Source of the DNA: Stropharia rugosoannulata
Lineage: Eukaryota; Basidiomycota; Agaricomycetes; Agaricales; Strophariaceae
DNA: 64,000 bases
Assembly: GCA_028532985.1 (NCBI GenBank)
Contig: JANCIK010000011.1
Span: 310,001-374,000, forward strand
Reading direction: 5' to 3'
Position numbers and translations under genes: made by a program. Under the pieces are notes generated by a model that worked only from the letters and a program-made list of their open reading frames with translations, was not told the DNA's origin and ran no database searches. Positions 1-13,314 of the stretch are shown here, piece by piece. Each line of letters opens with the position of its first letter. Positions within the stretch are counted from its first letter, which is position 1.

Positions 1-2539
1 ACGATTATGTCAGTTGATTTTTTCGATTTGTCATTGCCCGACATGTACATAAATCGGCTTTAAAATACCAGTAAATAGTGTCAATCAAATTTTTCAGACA
101 AGTGAATACAGCCATGACACATCGAGGCTCGAGCGCACCTACCAGAGTGACGGACCTCCGGGTGCTTTGCGTGCAACAAGGATCGACCATGTACTCTTCA
201 CTGCATTTTGTATGTGCAGTCTGCGAAATACATGCTATCATGCTATTATGCTATTATGCTCGTGGTAGATTCAAGTGCAGAGGGAGGGTAGGCCGGGAGT
301 TCTCGCAGAGATTTGAACTGCCATCCGATTTTCCACACTTCGGGACGTATTTCGAGCCGCCCTAATTAAAAGCAAATGAGGTCACGTTGTTGCTGAGAAC
401 GGCGCGCTCCAGGACATAAATCAACTGAAATTGGTCACTTTCTTTTCTTTTTTAAGTCTGTTAACGTACAATATAGCATACTCAAAAGTTCTCACACGAC
501 ACGGATTGCAAATTGGGCAGTACATAAGACGCGTCACGTCGGGTACCCGGCGCCCGCCCAGTCGGCCCCTGTCCGGTTCCTACAGTCGTACGCCGTTTCC
601 ACGTCGCGTCTTGCGTCCACTAGCACTAGCACTAGCACTCCTCATGCTTTTCATTTCCAGGCAACGAACCGCGCAAGTGCTGGTGTACACAACGCGCACA
701 GGGCCTGTACTACATACCTAGAACCTCATACAACGCTCGGGTCGCGCACACCAATCGCGCAGGCGTGATGATGGTTACGCGCAGGCGGTACCGGTACGCG
801 TATGGTTCTTACAGACAAAGAACGAGGGAAGGAGGGCAGCCGGGGGCGGTATGTGAGGGTGAGCAGGGCCTTCAGGTGCCGTGTCGCATGAAGAGCGCGA
901 AAGGCACACATATCCCGCTATTTCCCCCTACTGCCCCTCACCTCGCCACAACACCCCACCCATCCTAAGCGTCCCCTAACATACCCAACATCAACTTTTC
1001 TGTCACCCAGTATCCGGCCCACAGCACCTGCCTCCCTCCCATTTCGGACGTCCCGCGCGCCACAGGTCAAGATAAGCAATGGCATGTGCCGTCGCATTCT
1101 TGGCGCCCCCCATGCCCTGCGCACGGGCACATTGGTCTCACGCCGTGCGCCGCCATCGCCCACCGAGTCCCGGCGCGGTGCACGCCATCGCGCTGTCCGT
1201 CCGCTGGAGCAGTCTGGAAGGGGGTGACGACCTCATGAGACTAGTACTTCTTCGCACCGCACGTCCCTGGATTCTCACGTATCCCTCCGTGTTTGTTTGT
1301 CCCTCTGTGTACGTATATCCTGCCCCTCATTCTCGCATATCCCACTCCTCTACCTGTCCCTTAGCCTCTCCTCCCGTAAACTCTGCTCTTCCCATAAGCC
1401 CTGCTGGCCACTGCCATATTCCATGCTGGCCGCTTCTCCCATCCCCGGCACTCTAGCCGTGGAGGTACCTCCTCCGCCCACGGCCCTCGGCGATATGCGA
1501 CCCGCGACGCCTCCGCCTTTGCGCTCACAAATCTCTGCCCACGTCCTGCCTCCTGCCTCTTGCACGGGAGGGCACTCCACTGCCCCTGTGCGCAGGAATA
1601 ATCCACGCAAGGCGACAGCGGCGCCTGCGCACCACTACGGCATGTGTCTTGTCCTGGTACATGGCTCGTCAACATCAGTCATGCATTAGTGCTTGGGTCA
1701 TGCACCAGTGTGCTATGTGCGGGCTCGCTATGTGCGCAAGTGCTGGAGAACGGTTCGGTGCGGGTGATCAGTATGGTATTGGTATTGGTATGGTGAACCC
1801 AGTACGTGGAGGCCAGGTGAGGTGAGGTGATGGACGAATAGTGGTGCATGCACAGGTCGCCTCCCATTAGTTCACCCTCCCCTCCCACTGCCTTGCTCAC
1901 GTCGCTCACCACCATCCCCTGCCATGCACCCTCGCATCTACACTCGCCTGCCCCACTCCCCACTCCCCATATAATGTATATACACTCCCCATACAATTCT
2001 CGTATCTCCCTCGACACGCCTGTCTTCTCCCATGTCACCGGACACTGGCCACAATACCTTGTCACTAGTCAGATTACCCTGTCACCTATGTATAATATCA
2101 GAATACTCTGCGCTCATCCCAGATGCACGCACGAGCCACGGCGTCGTGCACGCCACCCGCACCCCGTGTATCACGCACGCCACACACCGGCTCCAGTCTC
2201 GTAGTATAAGCCACATACTACTAATGTCAGTCACTCTATACAGCAAACAACGAACATACGCACCGCCACACATCCCCTCGCTCTCGCATATCAGCGAATA
2301 TCCCGCCCATCATTATTGCATAATTCCCTACCCTTCCCTCCCCCGTGGCTATCCCCTCTGGCTGCTTCTGCCCTATCCCTGCGCTCTACGCCCGAGAAGT
2401 ACGACCTCGACGGGGTGGATGATCCAGCGAGAAAATACAGCGTCTGAGAGGATTGCGTTTCAAGGGATGTGAGAGGATTAACATGACGCCTTGCGTAGAG
2501 GGGTGCATAAAACACAATGAGAAACGACTCCGGCCTGGC
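1..2539. other. Gene-poor pyrimidine/GC-rich stretch
   Basis: I see no convincing gene here. Open frames occur on both strands but are proline/arginine/serine-rich, overlap each other and follow base composition. A short (CTAGCA) tandem run lies near 617-640. A motif around 1120-1150 (ACATTGGTCTCACGCC) resembles one near 53452-53467 just beyond the copia element, hinting at an old dispersed repeat family. No terminal repeats or RNA genes were recognised. Confidence 0.5.
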
Positions 2540-5107
2540 ATCCCTGAGCCGCATCTTGCTCCCCATCCCACGACACCGGTTCGCCTCAGTCCGCTCCTTG
2601 CTAGTTTCACCACTACCCCCCGTTAGCAGCGCGCGCATACAGCATCTCCACAACCGGTGCCTGCATACTGCATACCCAACTCTGCCTACAGCACCAGCAC
2701 CAGCGCGGCGCATAAGCGTCGACGCGAGGAAGAGCAGGATCTCGGGGGCACGGGCGGTGGAAGAGAGGGCGATGTACGCGAGGCAGGTCCGGGAGGTGGG
2801 GCGAGGGTCGGGTAGAACGTCCGCGGGGAGGTTGGAGGTCCTGAAGAAGTAGGCAATGCAGGAGAGGCGCACGGGCCGAGATTGGTGGGTTCCCCAGAGC
2901 TGCCACTTGGGGGAGGTGAAGGGGTGAGTGGAACGGAGGGGGACGCAGGGGGACTTGTGTAACAAGACACCATCCTGCGGAGTGAACAAGTACGGTCGGG
3001 GGGAGCGGAAGACGCTGCACGCTTCGGCGTCTCATGCTTCGCGCACCGCAGCGGCGGGGGCGACAATCATTTCTTCCTTATTTTCCCCATTCCCCCTTTT
3101 CCCACCAGCAGCCAAACCAACTGCACGGCCCTCCCCCAACCGCTCACACGTCCCAAACAGAGACCTGCAGAAACACCGGCCGCGCAGCGTCCACCGGCTG
3201 CCTACCGCACCACTCACTTCCTACCACACCACTCACTGCCTACCCGGCATGTACGGCTTCGCAAGACACGCGCGGAGGTACGCGCGGGCGTTCAGGAGCA
3301 AGGGGACTGTAGGGCTGAGAAGTTTGTTGAAGCCTGCCCCAGGATTTTTGTGAATTAACAAATTTCCTCCTCCCATAGCCAGGCACGCGCCACCGCGCCC
3401 CGCAGGTTATCGTCCATCCCCATCATCATCCGTGCCGCCTCGAGCAATACACCGAGCGAGTGGGACACGACGCCATACAGCAGCATGAGACCCCACAGGA
3501 GGAACACGACATCCGGCCACGCGGACCGCTTCAATGATACGAGGAGCTCGTTATAGGATATTGTAGTGAGCTGAATGCGGGGTGGGGCACGTGGGGATGG
3601 GGAACGGGCAGATGCCGACATTGAAGGGGAGGCGGATGATGACAACAATGATCGGGAGGAGGGTAAGCGCTGGGGTGAATTTGGCGAGGGGAAATGTGAG
3701 ATGGGAAAAGGAGAAGCGGGGGGGAGGGTCCCCACACTGCCGTCGTCTGGTAAATTGGCCCGCCACGCCCAGAAGTCCAGCGTCGAGAGTAAATCGAGGG
3801 GCGTCCAGCGCGCACAAGGGTTTGCAGTCAGCGCGGCGTTGTCCATAACCATGCGCCTCCCTGGTGCACGAGCCCACACCAGGGGAGTGCTGAGAAGCAC
3901 CTTTGAACTTCCGCTGGCCGCCGACTTTTGTGGCTAAGTTTGTGTGTGTGGGCCTGCTGTACATTCTTTGCACGAGACGAAGGGTCCCCAGGGCCATGGC
4001 GTACAGGTGGTGCAACACCCGTGCCCTTAAGGCACTCCGTCTCCAGCCCCGACCAGAAGAACGCTGCGCACGGGTGTGCGCAGGTCCAGAGTCGCAACAT
4101 GCAGGGCGGCGGTCTGGTCATAGATATTGTCAGACGGGCCGGATCGCTAGGGGCCTGAAGGGGTTCGAAATCTGCTGCAAGGTAGGACAGAAACATTGGG
4201 AGGAGAGGGAGAAGAGCCTCCGGAGGAAGGCGAATGCAGACGCCTTGTCGTTGTGCACAGAGAGCATGAGGGTGTTCGCTGCTCGCGGGAGCCGTCTGTG
4301 GGCGGCGGGCGGCGGGTCCGTCGTGATGGCGTGGATCGTGGTATAGTATTTATGCGCTTCACAGATCGCGCCGTCGCGTGCGAAGACACGATAGGATCCC
4401 TGAAGGCGTTCTGCGGTGAGCTGGTGAGGCTGCGAGCCATACATGGCAGAAGGTGGTTCAGATGACAAAACGGTCCGCAATCAGAGCGCAGTACGTCGCC
4501 AGACGAAGAGTAACCTGACGTGTGTCCATGGTCGCAAGTATACGGACAGCAAGAGTGCCGAGGACCGCAGTACGCAGTGGCGCGGGCGAGAGGGCGTCAA
4601 GGAAAAGGTTGAAAGTGGTTTCCTGCGATGCCGTGGGGTTGAGCGAGGTAAAGAAGGTATCGGTGGGCCCGACGAGGTTATGCCGAACAAGCTGATACGC
4701 AGAAAGTACGAGAAGGGGGGCGTGCAGTGCCTCCGGCACGGAGGAGAGACGCGCATGAAGGAGGGCGGGGAGGGCATTGCTGGCGCGGTCGGCAGTGCGG
4801 ACTTTGTAAAGGACGAGGAAGAGGACGACCCAGGGCGGCATACACGTTCCGTCCTCTTTATTGCCTGCTGGATGTCGTGCTGGGTGAGGGTGGGCCGCCA
4901 GCGGATGTACTCGTCGAGAGGGACGCCGGCCTCGGCGAGGGCAGCGTTGAGGTTCAGCCGGTCGGCAGGAGACTTGAGGGTGTTAAGCAGGAGCGACACG
5001 GGGGCCTTTAAGTCGTGGTAGAGAACATCTAGGTGGTGCGGCGCGGCGAGCGGGCGACTGCGGGCACTGGTCGCGAACGAGCGGGCGACGTGACGGATGC
5101 GATGCAT
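2540..5107 (-). pseudogene. PPR-like mitochondrial protein, decayed copy A
   Basis: The minus strand keeps blocks of one ancient protein in order. It starts at an ATG at 5107 with an arginine-rich, mitochondrial-targeting-like leader (MHRIRHVARSFATSARSRP). Next come LNAALAEAGVPLDEYIRW near 4960-4910, a leucine-rich helical block at 4830-4460, and near 3560-3400 blocks like TTISYNELLVSLKRS and PDVVFLLWGLMLLYGV. The last ones look like 35-residue pentatricopeptide repeats, which in fungi usually serve mitochondrial RNA metabolism. The family call is my reading of pattern, not a database match. The blocks sit in different frames with stops between them; one break is a TGA at 4460-4458. A paralogue with the same order lies at 16446-18846; this copy lacks the C-terminal block seen there. 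Confidence 0.55.
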
Positions 5108-5168
5108 CAGCCGCAACGACCCGCGACAAATCCAGCCACAACCAATACACGGACAAACAGACCTCGGA
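2540..5168. repeat. Segmental duplication, copy A
   Basis: This stretch aligns in the same orientation with 16660-18915. Matching anchors include the ACAGCATCTCCACAACCGG-type block (about 2640 and 16757), the region around 3550-3800 (17750-18050) and the leader region at 5040-5168 (18780-18915). Copy A contains roughly 430 bp (about 3930-4370) that copy B lacks. Substitutions and small indels are scattered throughout, so the duplication is not recent. Confidence 0.75.
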
Positions 5169-5225
5169 CTTGGGCTCATCTTGGGATGAAAGGCCCGTGC
5201 GCAGAGAATGTGTGGTAAAGGTATG

Positions 5226-5262
5226 TCCATGACACTTCGTATAAGTATTTTAATACAATGTT
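5226..5262 (-). pseudogene. Short remnant resembling the DUF4436 C-terminal exon
   Basis: About 33 bases starting at CATGACACTTCGTATAAG match the last-exon sequence of the DUF4436 gene at 26288-26320 (CATGACGCTTCGTATAAG). The differences I can see are transitions. On the minus strand it reads CIKILIRSVM, against CSIGILIRSVM in the better copy. Nothing else of the gene is recognisable nearby. It may be the tip of a much decayed paralogue or a captured fragment. Confidence 0.35.
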
Positions 5263-7833
5263 CGGAGGGCGAATCGTCTGTCCATTGTTGAAACAGGCCT
5301 TCTCGCAAATCAAGGCGTGGAGCGCAACAGGCAGGATGTCCGACGGACCGACAAAGACAAGTATTCACCTGGCAGGGCCAGGTATCTACGTGGGCATAAT
5401 CGTGTCTGGCGCCAAATAACTGTAAACATTATTATATAATGAATGAACAAACGCCTCTCATTCACAAATGCCTCTCATTCTCATTTACATCACTTTTTCA
5501 CTACTCGACATGTTGTTTATACCTCATTCATATCTAAATCTGAATCGGGGTAAAAAAAAACTCTACAATTTCATCAGATAATGCCTGTAAAAATTGTTAC
5601 ACATACCATCCATTAATCCATTCCGTAAAACATTCATTGAATAAGGTGCTTAACATTTAAGTCAGAGCCATACGTAGAAATTTGAAAAACGGTTAACATA
5701 CGTGCAAATTGACTATCCGCATGAACAAAGACAAGTTCTGGGACACAACGGACGTAAAACCCATCAACATAGCTTGCAGGGTTAAAATACACTGAAGAAA
5801 GTAACCCTGTAGCTGCAACACGTTCACCTTGCTCAGGCTAATCCGACGGCGACATTTGAATTTGAGGGTTCTATTCATGTTGAAAACGCAAAACTGCTTC
5901 ACATGAAACAGACGGCAAATTGACACCATTGCAACCCCTAACATGAACTATGCTTGAAAAATGAGAAGAGAACAACCTCGCCTTCGGAAACATATAGCGG
6001 TCTGTTATAAGACAGTCCCGCAAAATATGTTTCCGATAAAAATGTTTCCATATGTCGATAAAATATATCTATTTCACAAATTATAGTTATGCTCATTTAA
6101 CTTACCTCCAACAAACGAATACTGCCGATTTATGTTCGTGATCCCCAAACCTTCAACCATTTCACGATTTGTGACTGGGCATATCTACTTTCTATTAGGT
6201 AAAGTGGTTAATTGCGAGGTCCCAAAACTCGCCCATCTTTTCTTGATGGGCGAGTTTTTTGTGAGAAAATATCAAACGTGGGCATTCATAACTCGCGGTT
6301 TTCGAATGTTATCGTATCTTAACTTATCTTACAGAGAAAATCGTTGGTATGTGAGGAGTTAAAACATATTACTTAAAAAATACAGGCCCTGCCAGGTAAC
6401 AGCCGCGTTAGCGGCATTTCCTAGTAGGTGATTGCTTGTTCAACACGCTGCAAGCAATCACAGCCAAACATTGCAGCCAAACAACGTAATTCAATTCCCC
6501 ACATCCCTCCTGCTCAGCATAACCATCTCTCATGTACCCACCTGACAGCCAATCGCCGGTCCCGCAAATACACGGCACGCACAATCTACCTTCTCGTCAG
6601 GCGGCGCACAGCAGCGCTGCTTCGCGCCCAGCACCCACTGTTGGAATAAGCGTGTCTCTGTCGCCTACTCGGGTTGAACAGTGACCCTCGCAAACGCGCG
6701 AGGTCTGTACTATCATTAAACCCTATATAAATACATGAGGAGTTGACTATATACAGTAAAGAAAGTAAGAGTTTTAGGTACAGGACAAAAGGAATATAAT
6801 CAATAGGGAAAGGCTGGTTGTGGCAAAGACAGTCGATGAAATAGAAGCTATGTACATAATGTGTAAGATAAAATTATATATCATGTTGACACGACGTGGT
6901 GCGCTTGAATGACGGCGCCCGAATGCGGTAATATTTCAACACCCACTTCTGCGTTGATTACCATGCACGGGTAGTAGCGCCGTGCTCTCGTGCTCACAGC
7001 CTGAGCATTGATACGCTGAAGCTCTCTATGAGCTTGTATGCGTGCCAGGCTGTTTCACACGGCTTCCAACCAACTCAAAACAACGAGGGAATACATATAT
7101 ATGCCATTTTTTTCCAACTCATAATTCATAGGGCTCAGTAGCTGTTGAATTTAAGTCCAATTTGTTTAATCTGAACGAGACACATTCACTATTGACAACT
7201 AAGGACTGATTCACGAATGATTATAAACTTGCACAGATGCATCACATGCAGATCATTACTACTTTGCACCAGCCTCGTCACGGTTTGCACGGACGCGTGT
7301 ACAGTTTGCACGGACGCATGCCCAATTTTCACGGACGTTGCACAGACGCACAGACGTGCCACGGACATGCCACGAACTTTTCATGGTGCCCCAACATATG
7401 TACTGTACATAATAGCTCACGGTGACTGATGGAACATCCGGCCTACTTATAAATATCCATCAGTCTGCCACGTTGTTTACCTTATTATAATCCCATACCT
7501 GCCCCACCTTCCGTGACCCGTGGACATCGGTTGCGAGTGGAGTAACACGGGGCCGTGCAGACACTGCCGAGGACGGAGATTCCCATCGTCACAAGTCTTA
7601 GATACAGCGTACGATTTGGTATTTTGTACAAAGGTAGAGGAGAAAGACGTTTAGCCAAACTAGGTTAACATTGTACCGTCCCGAGACAGTTTGTATTATT
7701 ACTAACAAATCAACAGTTGAATTTGAAACATGATGAGAACTTCATTGTTCGTGATAGCTGTTAAGGGAAAGTCAATGGAGATGAAATTATCAAGCTTCGA
7801 ATCCACTTGGTCACAGAACCCGGTGATGTTTTC
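5263..7833. other. AT-rich gene-less stretch with a hairpin and a short degenerate repeat
   Basis: No gene is supported. A perfect 14-bp inverted repeat with a 7-nt loop lies at 6224-6258. At about 7262-7372 a loose tandem motif (TTTGCACGGACGC and variants) recurs several times. Small open frames here have no recognisable content. Confidence 0.5.
6224..6258. repeat. Perfect 14-bp hairpin
   Basis: AAAACTCGCCCATC is followed by a seven-base loop (TTTTCTT) and its exact reverse complement. It looks like a bacterial terminator, but in a eukaryotic nuclear context it is more likely a fragment of a small inverted-repeat element or chance. Confidence 0.6.
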
Positions 7834-7840
7834 TATAAAA
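7834..7840 (+). promoter_or_regulatory. TATA box of the membrane protein gene at 7920
   Basis: TATAAAA lies 80 nt upstream of the chosen ATG, a plausible spacing for a fungal promoter. Confidence 0.45.
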
Positions 7841-7919
7841 GTTACATATGATTCAATTTATATGCCTTCTCAATCTATATAACTGTACCATATGCTTGCA
7901 GTATCCAACCGACCAAGCG

Positions 7920-9179
7920 ATGTCTTCTTCAAGCAATCCTGGATCTCCCCCACCTTCTTTGGACGATAGCGTGGTGGCCTCAGCTTTTAATTCCTCTTTG
8001 ATGGATATAATGTTATTCGGTGTGTCCTATTAACACGCAAGTGTCGATCTTGTATTGTGCGAGATAACTAAAATATTTCAATTGGATGTTCAGGGATGTA
8101 TTCCATGATTTACATATATACCATGCATTTATACGGTGAGACTCTAAGTTTCTTTGCACAATCAGTATCTAAGGGGTAGTTAGTAAATAGAAAAGGTATA
8201 TCTAAGGGAAACATAGCCGTACTCGCAGTAGTCACCGCATTATTTCTTATCAACATGGCAGTAACTATTATTGTTTGGATAACGACCCGGGAGGCATCGG
8301 AGGGACGAAATCCTCAACCTATTGGTGTTTTTTTATCCTTGTATGGTGTTGCAACCAACTGGGATATGCTACTATCCATGTGTTGTAACCTGGTGCTTAT
8401 ATCACTTGCAGACGGACTCTTGGTACGAGGTTTATGATTTCCGAAGTAGTCCCTGCTCATAAATACAGATATGGCGCTGTTACCATGTTTGGGGAGAGTC
8501 CATTTACACTATTTTGTTGCCTATTGCATTTCTCTTTGCGGAAATTGGTAAGTATTTTTTTATCCGTGACAAGCCTTCTGATAACACTAGGCACAGTACT
8601 CTACCTTTGCTCCATAATCATCTCGTATACTCAAAATTATAATCCCCCGATGCCCTTGTTGTTTATACTTAACCGTATTACGTCTGCGGTTATACTTTTA
8701 TCGCTTGGGTCCACCCTGCTTACTACCTCGTTGATTGGATATCGCATTTACTCCGTGGCGCGAAGCAGTAACTCAAACATGCGGACAGGTCATTTTTCCG
8801 TCATTATCGATGCTATTTTTCAGTCAGCCGCGGCATACACTGTCATTTCATTGGTTCTAGCAACTGAGGGATTGTCTCCTTTCCATACTCCTGAACCGAA
8901 TCTTTTTAATGTGCAGCAATATACATCCGGTCTGTTTATGAAAATTGCAGTATGTGTTTTTTTAAATATATTACAAAATTAGTGGATATGAGTATTGATT
9001 AGTAATCTTAGGGAGCTGCACCAACAGTGATGGTCGCCCGAGTAGCACTTGCCGCTAAGCAATCAGAAGTATCGGCCAGTGTAGCACACATCAGCGAATT
9101 GGAGTTCAATCAGAGACGCTCAGAACTGACGTCTCAGCTGAATTACGGTGACATCTCCAAAAAAGAGGGTCCCGTATAA
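7920..9179 (+). CDS. Seven-TM membrane protein, GAAPT-tail family (paralogue 1)
   Basis: Spliced model: exons 7920-8019, 8094-8135, 8184-8422, 8469-8547, 8591-8949 and 9012-9179. They total 987 nt, giving 328 residues with no internal stop; all introns are GT-AG. The protein starts MSSSSNPGSPPPSLDDSV, has about seven hydrophobic segments (for example IAVLAVVTALFLINM and ILLPIAFLFAEI), and ends with a cytosolic-looking tail starting GAAPTVMVARVAL and containing HISELEFN. This architecture is common and uncharacterised in Agaricomycetes; the function is unknown. Exon lengths and phases match the gene at 57123-58391 on the other strand, so the two are true paralogues. No lesions are visible. Confidence 0.85.
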
Positions 9180-10218
9180 CGTACCCGGAAGGGAACAGAA
9201 ACCAACAAAAGGTAGGTGTAAATGACGGAATGGGACGGAATACCCCCAATTATTCTACCTATATTACACCGGTTTACTTATTTCAAAGAACACAACACTT
9301 ACATATCTTCTGAGTAATTCCTTGCACTTGCAACCAGGGGAATTCCGTACGAACATAGACCAAGTGGCAATGCTTCCCAAGTCAGAATGGGTTGACCATC
9401 TTTCTAACTGCATTGTATAAGACTTAATAACGGCGAGATTCTCACTACTTCCCAATATTTTCTATACCTCAACTCGATGATCCGAATGAATTGCACACGT
9501 ATAAAGATGCGACATATTAATCTTAATTACAGCCATGCTGCTACTTGTGTACAGAACTTCTACACGTACGAGCAAAAACAAGTCACTGAGCTTGCCAACC
9601 TATTATCGCCCACCCATAACTTGTAATTGAAAATAAAAGCCATAGCAGGTTTTTATTCTTTCATACCGTCATTTTGCTAGCATCTGGAGACAAGCGAAGC
9701 ACGTACAGGAAAAACAGGCACCTTCCGTGCAGCCGAAACAGGCTTTAGCCTCTTCAATGCGATTCGTGGTGGCTGCATTCACAATGACTAAAGCCTGTTC
9801 ACTTTGGGAGAAGTTGGAAAGAACGCACCGTAGGTACATCAATCATGGCGGCATGTATTTTCTCTGTGACCTCTTGCTCCTCATCCGAAGCACCAGGCGA
9901 CGTAACGACATGCTATGGGAGCGCTGCGAGTCCTAGAATGGAATAGGACTCAAGGAAGGTGGTAGCGCCGCACGATGTGGTACAAAAGTGGAATGAAGTG
10001 GTCGTGCCGCGCGAGGTGATACAACAACGGTGAGTCGGCCCAGGACCAGTAGAGGGTGTTCCAGGATACATGCAATGGGGAAGCAGTGTCAACGTCTAAT
10101 GAAATAAATGTGAGTATATGCTGTTAGAGTACAACATTATCTCGAGATGATCATGCATCCCTTGCGTGGGGGATAATCTGTAGTCATGATTAAGTGCATA
10201 TATGCGCTTGATATGCGC
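9180..10218. other. Gene-less stretch
   Basis: Short open frames on both strands have no recognisable domain, no splice-consistent extension and no repeat signature. I see nothing supportable here. Confidence 0.5.
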
Positions 10219-10658
10219 TCAAACTTTGAGATCAAGCCTTAGACTTACAAGATCCAATAGTTCCTTGCATTCTTCCGATGTTCCCTCCAATGATAAGCGT
10301 GTTATCTCGCTCAATGAATGCTTGCAGGCCGCCACGGCATCGTCAAAGAGTTGTACAAGGGAGTCGTACTCATCACAGATGCAAATATTATTCAGTATGC
10401 TGAAGAAGCAGAGAGCATCGGAAGCCTCACCTGTCATACTGTGACTCCGTATCAGAATGCTTAATACCCCTGCCATCGAGTAACCCTTTAGATCCACGAA
10501 CAGCGACACTGCGCAAACTCTGTGCGTGCCATAGATGCCAGGGCGCCTACACAATACAAGGCGGTTAAGTGAGCAAATGTATACTTGATATGAGGTTTAG
10601 CTTACCATCTCTGTTTTGTTTGTGTAATTGTATAGCCAGGCCTTCGACGAGAGGACAT
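10219..10658 (-). CDS. Small two-exon hypothetical protein
   Basis: Exon 1 spans 10658-10606 and exon 2 10546-10219, with a 59-nt GT-AG intron (GTAAGC...TGTAG). The spliced length is 381 nt, or 126 residues. It begins MSSRRRPGYTITQTKQRW and continues in frame. The C-terminal half is probably helical (EYDSLVQLFDDAVAACKHSL, EECKELLDLVSLRLDL). I do not recognise the family. The clean splice with preserved frame argues for a real gene; the small size and lack of a known domain keep confidence moderate. Confidence 0.5.
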
Positions 10659-13154
10659 GATGGTGGGAGGAAAGAGAGATGATGATAGATAGCGGAGCTT
10701 GGAAAATGTTAACGCGTCTAGGGCGCGTGTCCAAATATAGATAGTCAGGTGATACACCGCTGAACTTCGTATTCTCCTTCTCCCCCCAAACACTGGAATT
10801 CCCTCATTCTACTTAGAGCCCCATAGCAGGCTCTAATATACTACTAGAATATATTTTTTGTTCTTATTGGATATTCCAGTGTCTGAATACTGAGCTTGTA
10901 GCGAGAATGTTCTAGCCAAGTTCTAGCAACGGGGTGCATTTTTCTAGCTTGGCGTTTTCCTCCGGACAAATGGTACTGAGTATAGAACTAAGTACTAATG
11001 GTTACTGCCTAGACTTCAAATGCTAACATTTAGTATTGATACTAAGGTAAATCATAACTGTGTGTGTTGCGCACGCACCCAGCGCATTATAGTGAACATG
11101 CATCATACACGCAATGAACAGAGCAAGCATGCTCTTGTAATATTAACGGACCCCCTCTGCAGCACTGTACTCTGCAATAGTTAATGTGTACTTCTTCCTT
11201 GACAGATTGAAAAGTTCTTTGTCAGGATTTATCCTATTCTTTAAATATTTCACGAAGTCTTATACCTGGTTTAGAATGTGGTTGTAAGGATTTTGACTCC
11301 CCTTGTCACGCAAACAATATTTCCACCAAACTAGCAACTATACGCAAAGAATTATAATACTATTAACAGGGTTTAAGAAACTTTCCATTTGCTTGTAACT
11401 ACTCGGAAGTGTATGGTATTTATTTCTACAGGAGGTAACCATATGTAAGTACTTACAGTGTCTTTTCGTATACAAATTCCCTTATAACGGGACCGCTTTT
11501 TTGCCGATGGATGTGATCGAGCACAGAGACGTAGAGAAATGTTACGATTAGCTGTGCATTCATTTGAGATTGCTTTATAATACAAAAATAAGCAGGGTTG
11601 TACTATCATGTTTATCGTGTTCTCTCCACCTACCGGTGCCTCGATGGGCGATAGTTCAGATCTCTGATCCCACAATAACATGAAACGGGAGTGCATTGAC
11701 CCATGTTCACAAAGGCGATTGATGATTCATGAACGGAGTGCAGAGGCGATCTGCGGAGTGCTGAGATTTTTATATATACCGCTCCTGCGCGGCACAAACT
11801 GAGGGAACATTTCTTCTTCACCATCTCCTGAGAATTTCTATTTCGTTTAGATCGAGAGTACATTGTTTTGGGCATGGTTACAATACATGTGCACTTTCTT
11901 CTCACTAAAAATAACATAATACATCGTCATTAATGTTATGTAAAAGTGCATAAGCAATGTTTTTGCTTCCCATTTTGTTGTTATGATCACATTAAAACAG
12001 CTAAAATCACTTGTATTTAGAACAGCATGCATTGAAGCTATATATCTGTCTCTTAAAATTAAATAGATTGTAGTCCCCTCCTGGTACATTGAAAGGGTAT
12101 TAACAATGATTCATCGTGTTGCTTCAATCGATAATATGTGTTCAAACACCGGATTTGATCTCTCTAGACTTTATTCAGATTCTATATATGCTGAATGGAG
12201 TGAATCAAGAAATGTCCTACAAGTTTGAGACGCGCGCGCAGCCCCATCAAAGTGTGGCGCGCGTGGGAATACTTGTGCAAATAACTCACCATAGCATCAT
12301 AGATGGTGTTGCAGTGCAGCCGGCTGGCAGGGGTCTTAAGAAGGTGCCAAAAGGGTACCTGATACGCCCAACTACTCCACTTTCCCACCATGCCTGATGT
12401 ACTTGACCACGGCAATCCACCCCAATATCTGTTATAAAGACGTAGATGGCCACGTATTCTTCCATTCACATCCAAGCTTTCTATGGAAACATCACCAGAA
12501 CTACGGAGAAAGAATTGACGAATAAAAAGAAAGGGAGCATGTAATGGCCGTGGAGAGTGGAATGCAGCCATCAGAGCGGTCGCGAGGCCTTGTGTTGGAG
12601 GACATACTGCCGATAAATTAATTTTAATGAGATGGGATGCCGGTTTGAGGAAGAGTGTCTATTCCTGTAGATCAAATGTATCAAACAACCTCTGGAAATG
12701 ATGAACATACATTAATATGCATCCGAACTACTATGTCTTTCTACGGGATTGCCAAAACCATCCACCGATTAATACAAAAAGACAGAGTAAGAAATGACAA
12801 TTGACGCTGTATACTGTTACATTAGTGTGTACTGCACATGAGCATTTCGCAATAGCAACTCAGTACAGATGTGTGTAGTCCATGGGTTGTTTGTTTGACA
12901 TGGAGTCTTTCTCGAAGAATTTTGGTACCCTGTTTCCCGTTCGCTGTCGATCGTTATCACTCTAAGCATAACATGGATCTTTATTCGTAGTGGAGATTCT
13001 ACAGTAAACAGCCACCATCTGATCATGGTATTTAAAGACTTTATGAATGAATGAAACTATGCTTCTCAAGGAGACTCCATTCTTAGCACCACTCCACAAT
13101 GCTTATAAATAGCTCAACATTCAGTTGTCCAGCGACATCACTCGCGCACCCAAA
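10659..13154. other. Gene-less stretch upstream of the Tc1 element
   Basis: AT-rich sequence with scattered ORFs. A 129-codon minus-strand ORF at 12182-12571 (begins MAAFHSPRPLHAPFLFIRQ) and 11373-11917 were considered, but no family, splice pattern or repeat supports them. Confidence 0.45.
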
Positions 13155-13156
13155 TA

Positions 13157-13182
13157 CTCGTGGTCACAAAAAGTGATGTCGC
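13157..13182 (+). repeat. Left terminal inverted repeat of Tc1-like element
   Basis: 26 bp, exact reverse complement of 14456-14481. Confidence 0.9.
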
Positions 13183-13314
13183 CGTCACTCAGTTCCCACG
13201 GATGAACTTAAAGTACCCGTCGTTGTTCATGTCTTTACAAAGGTATTCACAAGTAAATACATGACAAAAATTTGTAGAACATATTATGAGATGTATGAAA
13301 GTGTGAAAATAAAA

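Noticed and set aside
4481..5368. 295-codon minus-strand ORF as one protein
   Set aside because: It joins the decayed PPR-like leader and unrelated upstream sequence in one open frame by chance; the conserved blocks lie in different frames.
6224..6258. Intrinsic transcription terminator
   Set aside because: The hairpin fits the bacterial pattern, but introns and gene families show this is eukaryotic nuclear DNA.
7240..7430. CRISPR-like array from repeated GCACGGACGC
   Set aside because: The units are irregular, without uniform spacers, and the genome is eukaryotic.
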